A stretch of DNA of 6,109 nt, from assembly GCA_005793025.1 (NCBI GenBank), contig SXQI01000262.1:1-6109 (forward strand). Direction: 5' to 3'. The position numbers and the translations under genes were made by a program. The first letter of the stretch is position 1. Each line of letters opens with the position of its first letter. Under the pieces are notes generated by a model, which was not told where the DNA came from, did no database searches, and was given only the letters and a program-made list of their open reading frames with translations. Below, in pieces: positions 1 to 5,381 of the stretch. Source of the DNA: Verrucomicrobiales bacterium (lineage in GTDB: Bacteria > Verrucomicrobiota > Verrucomicrobiia > Limisphaerales > SXQI01).

Positions 1-1
1 A

Positions 2-727
2 GGAACCACGGTGATCGAGAGTGCCGCCTGCGAACCCGAGGTAACTGACCTCGCTAATTTCCTCATCGCGATGGGGGCGAAAATCACCGGTGCCGGTAGT
101 CCAACCATTCGGATCCAAGGGGTGGATCGGTTGCACGGAGCAGAACATGAAGTGATCCCAGACAGGATCGAAGCCGCCACTTTCGCCATCGCCGCCGCCG
201 CGACAAATGGTGAAATCACCATCAAAGGCTCGCGTCCCGACCACTTCGGTGCCGTGATCGACAAACTAAGGGAAGCAGGAGTTCGAATCGATCGAAGCGG
301 ACCCGACCTCGTTGTCAAACGAGCCACCGATCTCAAGCCGGTGGATGTCACCACAATGCCCTACTCAGGGTTTCCCACGGATGTGCAAGCCCAAATGATG
401 GTTCTTATGGCGTTGGCTCAAGGGACAAGCATCATGACCGAGCGGATTTTTGAATCCCGGTTTATGCATGTGAGCGAACTAGCCCGGTTAGGCACAGAAA
501 TCGCCATTGAAGGACCCAGTGCGATCGTCAAAGGGGGGCGGCCGATGAGTGGGGCTCCCATCATGGCGAGTGATCTCCGCGCCTCTGCCGCCCTTGTCAT
601 CGCAGGCATGGTGGCCAGCGGTGAAACTTTGGTGAACAGGATTTATCATCTTGATCGCGGATACGAAAACATCGATACCAAACTCAAACACTTGGGAGCC
701 AGAATCGAGCGAGTAGAAGAACCGTGA
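2..727 (+). CDS. murA: UDP-N-acetylglucosamine 1-carboxyvinyltransferase, C-terminal part (5' end outside window)
   Basis: MurA transfers enolpyruvate from PEP to UDP-GlcNAc, the first committed step of peptidoglycan synthesis in the cytoplasm. The frame is open from base 2 (GTTVIESAA..., a family motif), so the GTG at 11 is internal and the true start lies left of the window. About 241 of the usual ~420 residues are present. Visible family landmarks are PDRIEAATF (nt 158-184), FPTDVQAQ with the Asp equivalent to E. coli Asp305 (codon 380-382), ESRFMHVSEL, ASDLRASAALVIAG with the Arg equivalent to Arg371 (578-580), and RIYHLDRGYE with the Arg equivalent to Arg397 (656-658). The fosfomycin-target cysteine lies upstream and cannot be judged. 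The TGA stop overlaps the GTG of the next gene (GTGA), so the two are probably co-translated. No truncation or frameshift is seen within the visible part. Confidence 0.96.
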   Translation, partial: GTTVIESAACEPEVTDLANFLIAMGAKITGAGSPTIRIQGVDRLHGAEHEVIPDRIEAATFAIAAAATNGEITIKGSRPDHFGAVIDKLREAGVRIDRSGPDLVVKRATDLKPVDVTTMPYSGFPTDVQAQMMVLMALAQGTSIMTERIFESRFMHVSELARLGTEIAIEGPSAIVKGGRPMSGAPIMASDLRASAALVIAGMVASGETLVNRIYHLDRGYENIDTKLKHLGARIERVEEP

Positions 728-1119
728 AAGCCATCATCTCCATATTGATCGTTTTGGGGCTGTTCTACGGAGCCAAAAACCTTCTCGGAAAATATGACGA
801 AATCACCAAGAAAGGCCGAGGCGAAATCACGGCTGCTCCAGTAATCCCAATCCAACTGCAAGGTCTGCCAGAACGTTTTGAACCTGCACTCGCCGAGGCC
901 CAACGATTGGGCCCGGGATCGTTCAAAACTTTCCTCGATCGTTACCGCGCTTCCATCCAAGATCCGCGCCTTGGCGACATAGAGCTTGATTACGTGTTGG
1001 CCGTCAGCCGATCCAATCTACAAGAGGCCAGAAGAGTATTCGCCGAAGTTCAAGCTCGCACCCCGCCCAGCTCTCCCCTTTACCCAAGAGTAAAACGACT
1101 AGCGAACAGCTACCAATAA
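724..1119 (+). CDS. Small membrane-anchored protein of unknown function
   Basis: This 131-residue protein starts with GTG at 724 inside the murA stop (4-bp overlap), which supports translational coupling. The purine-rich stretch GTAGAAGA just upstream is at best a weak ribosome site. Residues 2-19 (KAIISILIVLGLFYGAKN) form one hydrophobic segment, read as an uncleaved N-terminal anchor. A charged stretch (DEITKKGRGE) follows, then a soluble, mostly helical region from about residue 47. Its pattern of LPERFEPALAEAQRLG, then DPRLGDIELDYVLAVSR, then LQEARRVFAEVQARTPPSSPLYPRVKRL resembles paired helices of the TPR kind, but no family is recognised with certainty. Coupling to murA hints at an envelope role, which is inference only. 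The overlap with murA, the coherent hydrophobic start and the helical body argue that it is real. Confidence 0.8.
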   Translation: MKAIISILIVLGLFYGAKNLLGKYDEITKKGRGEITAAPVIPIQLQGLPERFEPALAEAQRLGPGSFKTFLDRYRASIQDPRLGDIELDYVLAVSRSNLQEARRVFAEVQARTPPSSPLYPRVKRLANSYQ

Positions 1120-1237
1120 GGCTTTGGATGCACTCGACATCAAAATCTGAACCATTTTCTGACATCGTCGGGCACATTTTTTGGGAATTTACAGCTTGTC
1201 AAATGTCCCCTTCGATGGAACTATCCACGACCTTTGT
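1120..1237. other. 118-bp non-coding gap upstream of rpmE
   Basis: This gap separates the murA pair from rpmE and is long compared with the overlaps and few-base gaps elsewhere in the left half. No clear intrinsic terminator for the upstream pair is seen: a T run lies at 1176-1182, but it has no convincing GC-rich stem before it. No Zur-like AT-rich palindrome is visible. The best promoter candidate is listed separately. Confidence 0.5.
1196..1224 (+). promoter_or_regulatory. Possible sigma70-type promoter for rpmE
   Basis: TTGTCA at 1196-1201 matches the -35 consensus at 5 of 6 positions. Exactly 17 bases later AACTAT (1219-1224) matches the -10 consensus at only 3 of 6. Transcription would begin near 1231, leaving a leader of only about 7 nt before the L31 ATG. 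The weak -10 and the lack of other support keep this tentative. Confidence 0.25.
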
Positions 1238-1489
1238 ATGAAAACAGACCTCCATCCAAATTACCAAGATGCCGAAATCCGTTGCGCTTGCGGCAATGTG
1301 ATCAAAACGCGCTCGACACGTAAAAGTGTTTTGATCGGCATCTGCAATCTTTGCCACCCGTTTTACACAGGCACTCAAAAATTTGTCGATACGGCTGGCC
1401 GCGTCGATAAGTTCCAACAGCGCTTGATCAAGACTCAAGCCGCTCAGGCCGCAGCTGCTGCGACGAAATCGGCTAAGAAGAAGAAGTAG
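1238..1489 (+). CDS. rpmE: 50S ribosomal protein L31 (zinc-binding type)
   Basis: The 83-residue product begins MKTDLHPNYQDAEIRCACGN, close to the E. coli L31 start (MKKDIHPKY...). L31 sits on the 50S central protuberance and helps bridge it to the 30S head. Four cysteines, C16 and C18 (CACG) and C36 and C39 (CNLCHPFYTG), fit the zinc-ribbon form rather than the Cys-less paralogue. The motif GRVDKFQQR is also conserved. A longer reading from TTG 1181 adds 19 residues absent from the family, so ATG 1238 is preferred, although no Shine-Dalgarno precedes it. The protein is somewhat longer than the usual ~70 residues because of an Ala-rich then Lys-rich tail (AAQAAAAATKSAKKKK). It ends in TAG, the only UAG stop among the complete genes here. 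A terminator hairpin starts 13 bases after the stop. Confidence 0.96.
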   Translation: MKTDLHPNYQDAEIRCACGNVIKTRSTRKSVLIGICNLCHPFYTGTQKFVDTAGRVDKFQQRLIKTQAAQAAAAATKSAKKKK

Positions 1490-1501
1490 TCTCCATTTGA
1501 C

Positions 1502-1544
1502 GACCGCCCGTCCGACGCTCTTGTCTGGCGGGCGGTCTGTTTTT
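1502..1544 (+). terminator. Intrinsic terminator between rpmE and prfA
   Basis: GACCGCCCG (1502-1510) pairs perfectly with CGGGCGGTC (1529-1537), giving 9 GC-rich pairs. A G-U and a C-G pair (1511-1512 with 1527-1528) extend the stem, and after one mismatch GAC/GTC (1514-1516 with 1523-1525) can close a 6-nt loop. TGTTTTT follows at 1538-1544. This is a classical Rho-independent terminator. It ends only 2 nt before the prfA ATG, so terminated RNA would lack or barely reach that start codon. It may therefore be an attenuator as well as the rpmE terminator. Confidence 0.85.
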
Positions 1545-1546
1545 CC

Positions 1547-2635
1547 ATGGGAGCACTCGATCTCAGGCCCCACATTGAACGGTTTGCCCGCCGCTTTGCC
1601 GAGGTGGAAAGTGGGCTTAGCGATCCCCGTGCTTTCGACAATCCCCAGAAGGCACAAGAACTTTCCAAGGAATACGCACGGCTCAAAGAACTGACAGCCT
1701 ACGGAACGGCCTACCTCAAAACAGTCGCGGACCTCACAGAGAACCAACAGCTTGCTGAGACGGAACCAGTGGATTCCGAGTTGGGTCAGATGGCGCGTGA
1801 GGAGTTGACTCGATTGGAGGCCGAGGAGAATCGACTCAAATTCCAATTGCAACAGGGGATCCTCCCTCCTGACCCTACCGACTCGCGAAATACGATCGTT
1901 GAAATCCGGGCGGGTGCAGGTGGTTCGGAATCCGCTCTATTCGCGGCCGATCTTTACCGAATGTATTGTCGGTACTCCGAAGGACGTGGCTGGAAAATCG
2001 AAACGTTGGATTCTAGCGCCTCGGATTTGGGAGGCCTCAAGGAAGTCATTTTCAATGTCACCGGTCAGGATGTTTACAAACTCCTAAAGTATGAGAGCGG
2101 GGTCCACCGCGTCCAGCGGGTGCCTGCAACAGAGGCCCAAGGACGCATCCATACGAGCACCGCAACGGTGGCGGTCTTGCCGGAGGCGGAAGAAGTGGAC
2201 ATCGAGATCAACCCCAACGATTTGGAGATCACCACCTGCCGGGCTTCTGGCCCCGGTGGACAGGGGGTCAATACAACCGACTCGGCAGTACAAATCCAAC
2301 ACAAGCCTAGTGGGTTAATCGTTCGCTGCGCAGACCAGAGATCCCAGCAAAAGAACAAAGCACGCGCCATGACAGTGCTTCGCTCCCGACTACTCGAGAA
2401 AAAGGTGGCCGACGAGCACGCCAAATACGCAGCCCAACGTAAAGCTCAGGTCGGCACCGGTGAACGAAATGAGCGCATCCGCACTTATAACTTCCACCAA
2501 AACCGAGTTACTGACCACCGGATCGAACTTACGCTTTATAATTTGCCGACCTTCATCGAGGGGGCCATCGATGCAATGATCGAACCGCTCATGGCGAATG
2601 ATTTGAAAGAAAAACTGGCCGCTTTGGAACTTTGA
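1547..2635 (+). CDS. prfA: Peptide chain release factor 1
   Basis: RF1 reads UAA and UAG in the ribosomal A site and triggers release of the finished chain. The 362 residues match the usual length of about 360. In order there is a coiled helical N-terminal domain (about 1-110), the RAGAGGSESALFA segment (121-133), the stop-codon-reading PAT tripeptide (193-195, the PxT that marks RF1 rather than the SPF of RF2) inside HRVQRVPATEAQGRIHTS, the catalytic GGQ loop (237-239), and the C-terminal RTYNFHQNRVTDHRI motif (312-326). The residue after GGQ is Gly, where His is most common. The start agrees with the E. coli N-terminus. It has no Shine-Dalgarno and directly abuts the terminator hairpin, so expression needs readthrough or a promoter inside rpmE. 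The gene ends in UGA, which RF2 reads. The RF1 methyltransferase gene prmC, a frequent neighbour, is not downstream. Confidence 0.98.
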   Translation: MGALDLRPHIERFARRFAEVESGLSDPRAFDNPQKAQELSKEYARLKELTAYGTAYLKTVADLTENQQLAETEPVDSELGQMAREELTRLEAEENRLKFQLQQGILPPDPTDSRNTIVEIRAGAGGSESALFAADLYRMYCRYSEGRGWKIETLDSSASDLGGLKEVIFNVTGQDVYKLLKYESGVHRVQRVPATEAQGRIHTSTATVAVLPEAEEVDIEINPNDLEITTCRASGPGGQGVNTTDSAVQIQHKPSGLIVRCADQRSQQKNKARAMTVLRSRLLEKKVADEHAKYAAQRKAQVGTGERNERIRTYNFHQNRVTDHRIELTLYNLPTFIEGAIDAMIEPLMANDLKEKLAALEL

Positions 2636-2641
2636 CCGCTT

Positions 2642-3223
2642 ATGATTCAGGGAATTGTTTTTGATTGTGATGGAACATTGGCCGACACAATGCCATTGCA
2701 CTGGATCGCTTGGAACCGGGTCGCTACCCGGCATGGGATTCACTTCCCGGAAGAACGGTTCTACGCATTGGGTGGAGTGCCGTCTCGAGACATTTTGAGG
2801 TTGCTCAGCCGTGAGCAAAATATTGATCTCGATCCGATCGCGGTGTCATCCGAAAAAGAGCATGAATACTTGCCAATGCTCGCGCAGGTGCAACCCATCG
2901 AAGTCGTCGTGAATGTGGCCCGAGAGTTTCACGGCAAAATCCCTATGGCGGTAGCTTCGGGAGGACAAAAACCCATTATCGAACAAGTGCTCATACATCT
3001 GGGTATCCGACATTTGTTCGACGCCATTGTGACCAGCGAAGATGTCACAAATCAAAAGCCTGCTCCTGATATTTTCTTGGAAGCAGCGCGCCGCATCGGA
3101 ATCGCACCCCACCAGTGCCGAGGCTACGAGGACACAGACTTAGGGATGCAATCGATCATCGCAGCGGGAATGGAAGCAGTCGATGTGCGCCTCCTACTCA
3201 AGCAGGCCAAGGCGCAGAAATAA
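2642..3223 (+). CDS. HAD-superfamily sugar-phosphate phosphatase, YqaB / beta-phosphoglucomutase-like
   Basis: This 193-residue protein is a complete HAD subfamily I hydrolase. Motif I is DCDGT with nucleophile D8 and acid/base D10. Motif II is S106 in VASGG, and motif III is K139 in QKPAPD. Motif IV is E163-D164 in GYEDTDLGMQ, for Mg2+ binding. A helical cap lies at about residues 15-90. The end AAGMEAVDVRLL closely resembles E. coli YqaB (fructose-1-phosphate phosphatase type), as do the LHWIAWNRV and PMAVASGG regions. The likely reaction is hydrolysis of a phosphosugar. A phosphoglucomutase role is less likely but possible, and the substrate cannot be read from the sequence. It starts 6 bases after the prfA stop with no ribosome site (CCGCTT precedes the ATG), so it is probably translated by coupling to prfA in one transcript. 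Confidence 0.9.
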   Translation: MIQGIVFDCDGTLADTMPLHWIAWNRVATRHGIHFPEERFYALGGVPSRDILRLLSREQNIDLDPIAVSSEKEHEYLPMLAQVQPIEVVVNVAREFHGKIPMAVASGGQKPIIEQVLIHLGIRHLFDAIVTSEDVTNQKPAPDIFLEAARRIGIAPHQCRGYEDTDLGMQSIIAAGMEAVDVRLLLKQAKAQK

Positions 3224-3236
3224 CTCTGAGCGACAC

Positions 3237-3265
3237 TTGCCACCCCTTGGATCCGTGTTTATTGT
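3237..3265 (+). promoter_or_regulatory. Candidate sigma70-type promoter for the BNR-protein gene
   Basis: In the 64-bp gap after the HAD gene, TTGCCA (3237-3242, 5 of 6 to the -35 consensus) lies exactly 17 bases before TATTGT (3260-3265, 4 of 6 to the -10). Transcription would start near 3272, about 16 nt before the ATG at 3288. This would make the secreted-protein gene a separate unit from prfA-HAD. No terminator for the upstream unit is seen in the gap. Confidence 0.45.
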
Positions 3266-3287
3266 TTCGATAGTCTTTTCGAAGAAA

Positions 3288-4358
3288 ATGAGGACATTAT
3301 CAATTTTTGCACTGGTCGTCGCCAGTTGCCTCACGAGTTGGGCCCAACCAGTCACAACCCCTGCGACACAACCCGGCTTGATCCTGAGCGAATTTGTCGC
3401 GAACACCCCACCTACTCGCTCGAGCCACGCCTCAACGATTATCGAGTCGCAAGAAACGTTGCTCGCTTCATGGTTTGGCGGCATCAAAGAACGCTCACCC
3501 GACGTCAGCATTTACCTCTCGCGGAATGAAGGCAAAGGTTGGTCCGAACCTGTCGAGGTCGCCAACGGGATTCGAGAGGTGGACAATTCACGTCTCCCCA
3601 CGTGGAACCCAGTGCTGTTCAGGGGCAAGGATGGCCCGCTCTATCTTTTCTATAAGGAAGGACCTTCTCCATCGTCATGGTGGGGCCTTGTGAAAACATC
3701 CGATGACAACGGCCGTACGTGGTCCAAATCTAAACGACTTCCGACAGGAATTTTCGGCCCCATTCGCAACAAACCCATCCAACTGGTTGACGGAACGATC
3801 TTGTGCGGATCCAGCACGGAAAATGAAGGCTGGCGCATCCACATGGAACGGACAAAAAACCCGCTGGGTGCATGGACGCGTACCGCAGCCCTTAATAACC
3901 CCCTCGATGCCGGAGCTATCCAACCCACGATTCTCGACTGGCCCGGCCAACCGCTACAAATTCTCTCCCGTGGAAAAAGCGGTAACATTCTGACCACCAC
4001 TTCAGACGACCGGGGCTACAAATGGCATCGCGTCGTTCGCACCGAATTACCCAACCCCAACAGCGCGATTGATGCAATTGTGCTACGGGACGGTCGCGCT
4101 CTGTTGGTCTACAACCATTCCGAAGAAAATCGCCATGTGTTGAATGTAGCCGTCTCGAAAGATGGAAATCTTTGGGCTGCCGCATTAACACTTGAAAGTG
4201 ATCCTGACTCAGAATTCTCCTATCCGGCCGTGATCCAAGGGAATGATCGAATGGTTCACATCACCTACACATGGAAACGAGAGAAAATTCGCCATGTCGT
4301 GATCGATCCTAGTCTGCTGGTTACCAAGCCCATTGTCGAAGGTCATTGGCCGCTGTAA
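3288..4358 (+). CDS. Secreted BNR/Asp-box (sialidase-like beta-propeller) protein
   Basis: The 356-residue protein begins with a signal peptide MRTLSIFALVVASCLTSWA, with probable cleavage after A19. VASC at residues 11-14 also fits a lipobox, so a lipoprotein is possible. The frame is open back to 3183, inside the HAD gene, but the signal peptide fixes the start at ATG 3288, preceded by a weak GAAG. The body is a BNR_2-type propeller. It has Asp-boxes SDDNGRTW (138-145) and SDDRGYKW (239-246), shorter SKDGNLW (290-296) and degenerate SRNEGKGW (78-85). It also has the family strings ASWFGG (60-65), WNPVLF (106-111), FGPIRNKPIQL (156-166), CGSSTENEGW and LPNPNSAIDA (254-263). Such proteins are often labelled exo-alpha-sialidase. 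The FRIP motif of characterised sialidases is not seen, so the glycan substrate is unproven. It converges with the next gene across 6 bp. Confidence 0.88.
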   Translation: MRTLSIFALVVASCLTSWAQPVTTPATQPGLILSEFVANTPPTRSSHASTIIESQETLLASWFGGIKERSPDVSIYLSRNEGKGWSEPVEVANGIREVDNSRLPTWNPVLFRGKDGPLYLFYKEGPSPSSWWGLVKTSDDNGRTWSKSKRLPTGIFGPIRNKPIQLVDGTILCGSSTENEGWRIHMERTKNPLGAWTRTAALNNPLDAGAIQPTILDWPGQPLQILSRGKSGNILTTTSDDRGYKWHRVVRTELPNPNSAIDAIVLRDGRALLVYNHSEENRHVLNVAVSKDGNLWAAALTLESDPDSEFSYPAVIQGNDRMVHITYTWKREKIRHVVIDPSLLVTKPIVEGHWPL

Positions 4359-4364
4359 CGGAAC

Positions 4365-5246
4365 TTAGAATCGATAGGACAGTCCGATAAACGGGTTGAT
4401 GTCGTCGGCGGCGTCGGTCAGCCCAATGTTGACACCAGCGTCTAGTTGGATGTCTTTCGTCAATCCGTAGGTAAACCCAAAATCCAACGTTCCCACCCAC
4501 TCCGCGTTGCGCTCGGAACTCTTGCACGTGAAGACTTCCACGTAACCTCCTAATTTCCCAAAAATATCGCGGCTCACTGTGATCGTGTTGATGAATTCCA
4601 TCGCGTCACCGGTTCCATCGCTGGCTTGAGTAAAGTCAAATTCCGTCATCAACCCGAGCCCAAAACCAGCCGGCAGTTCCACCGCAAATGGAAAAATAAC
4701 GCCACCATCGAGATGGTGATTCCCAATCGGATTTTGATGAGTGGGAAATTTTAAGAAAGGCATGACAGCTAATGAAGTTGGGCCTCCATCGTTGCCCCAG
4801 AGGTTAACCTTCAAACGGCTGGTGATATCACCAAAACCAGATTCATGGATCTTGGCACCTGTGGCTTTTTGATGGCTACGAGTGTGCTGATAAGGCTCGA
4901 TCACCGTCTGGAGGTCAACGCGGTTACATAATCCAACTTTGAAATTCAGAGGGACTACTGCCCAGCTATCTACCCGAGTTTCGAGCCCGCTCGAGTTATC
5001 ATTGTCACGGGAAAAACTCACTAGATCGGTCTCAAACTGGAAATGACCCGCATCGACCGTATAAGGACTCTCGGTTTTGTCTGGTCGGTCGGTGCTCATC
5101 TCGCGCATGAGGTGTTCCGGAGTCGGACGGAACAGTGTGAATCCGCGTTTATCTACAGTAATCCCATCGTCGGAAATGGCACTTGGTAAAACCATCATTA
5201 CGAGGAGAGGAGCCGAGAGGCGTTTGATTCGTGGATTCAATTTCAT
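4365..5246 (-). CDS. Outer-membrane beta-barrel protein, 'MetA-pathway of phenol degradation' transporter-like family
   Basis: On the minus strand, ATG at 5246-5244 gives 293 residues. A signal peptide (MKLNPRIKRLSAPLLVMMVLPSAIS, basic then hydrophobic, cleavage near residue 25) supports this start over a non-ATG start at 5285. The mature part opens with STDRPDKTESPYTVDAGHFQFE (51-72), a hallmark of this barrel family. Alternating strands follow, including GFGDITSRLKVNLWGNDGG and LPAGFGLGLMTEFDF, and the chain ends ...FIGLSYRF, with the terminal Phe typical of outer-membrane barrels recognised by the BAM machinery. The family name comes from an old association with phenol degradation. Its actual cargo is generally unknown, so no substrate is claimed. 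No Shine-Dalgarno precedes the start. The stop is 6 bp from the convergent BNR gene. It may share control with the divergent epimerase gene through the 135-bp region upstream. Confidence 0.85.
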   Translation of the reverse strand: MKLNPRIKRLSAPLLVMMVLPSAISDDGITVDKRGFTLFRPTPEHLMREMSTDRPDKTESPYTVDAGHFQFETDLVSFSRDNDNSSGLETRVDSWAVVPLNFKVGLCNRVDLQTVIEPYQHTRSHQKATGAKIHESGFGDITSRLKVNLWGNDGGPTSLAVMPFLKFPTHQNPIGNHHLDGGVIFPFAVELPAGFGLGLMTEFDFTQASDGTGDAMEFINTITVSRDIFGKLGGYVEVFTCKSSERNAEWVGTLDFGFTYGLTKDIQLDAGVNIGLTDAADDINPFIGLSYRF

Positions 5247-5340
5247 GAATAAAGTAGTAGAACCGTCCCGCGAGGCGGATCCCAACCCAAACCTGCCATA
5301 TCATTTTCTCTGATGCAAATCCTCGAATAATGATTTCCCT

Positions 5341-5368
5341 TTGACACAAGGGTTCCCTTGGTTAGCCT
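5341..5368 (+). promoter_or_regulatory. Candidate promoter for the epimerase gene
   Basis: A perfect -35 consensus TTGACA (5341-5346) is followed 16 bases later by a weak -10, TAGCCT (5363-5368, 3 of 6). Transcription would start near 5375, leaving only about 7 nt before the ATG at 5382, a nearly leaderless message. This agrees with the lack of a Shine-Dalgarno there. Confidence 0.4.
5347..5360. promoter_or_regulatory. Candidate operator: CAAGGG-TT-CCCTTG palindrome
   Basis: CAAGGG (5347-5352) and CCCTTG (5355-5360) are perfect inverted repeats around TT. The 14-bp site sits inside the spacer of the candidate promoter, directly after TTGACA, which is a typical position for a repressor operator. 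The loop is too short and there is no T run, so it is not a terminator. The cognate regulator is not in this window. Confidence 0.35.
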
Positions 5369-5381
5369 GTGCTCACGCATT

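Larger units (their letters stand above)
5247..5381. other. Divergent intergenic control region
   Basis: These 135 bp separate the starts of the beta-barrel gene (minus) and the epimerase gene (plus), so both promoters should lie here or extend into the genes. A plus-strand promoter candidate and an overlapping palindrome are listed separately. TTCCCTT also occurs twice in direct orientation, at 5335-5341 and 5353-5359, 18 bp apart. I find no convincing -35/-10 pair reading toward the beta-barrel gene, and no terminator or RNA gene. Confidence 0.6.

Noticed and set aside
1142..1182. Possible terminator after the small membrane protein (AAAAT/ATTTT repeat and T run at 1176-1182)
   Set aside because: The 5-bp AT-only stem is too weak and too far from the T run. 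No GC-rich stem adjoins the Ts.
1181..1237. Longer L31 reading from TTG 1181
   Set aside because: The 19 extra residues have no counterpart in L31, whereas MKTDLHP at 1238 matches the family N-terminus.
1199..1852. A 217-codon open frame on the minus strand across rpmE and the start of prfA
   Set aside because: It lies antisense to two strongly recognised conserved genes and shows no family motif. Its length is explained by the codon use of the plus strand.
3183..3287. Upstream start of the BNR protein inside the HAD gene
   Set aside because: It would put 35 charged and polar residues before a clear signal peptide. The ATG at 3288 gives a normal signal sequence.
4372..4392. ATAGGAC/GTCCGAT inverted repeat near the convergent stops
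   Set aside because: It has a mismatch and a one-base gap that cannot form a loop, there is no T run, and it lies within coding sequence.
5247..5285. Upstream non-ATG start of the beta-barrel gene
   Set aside because: It would add 13 polar residues before a basic-hydrophobic signal peptide. The ATG at 5246 fits better.
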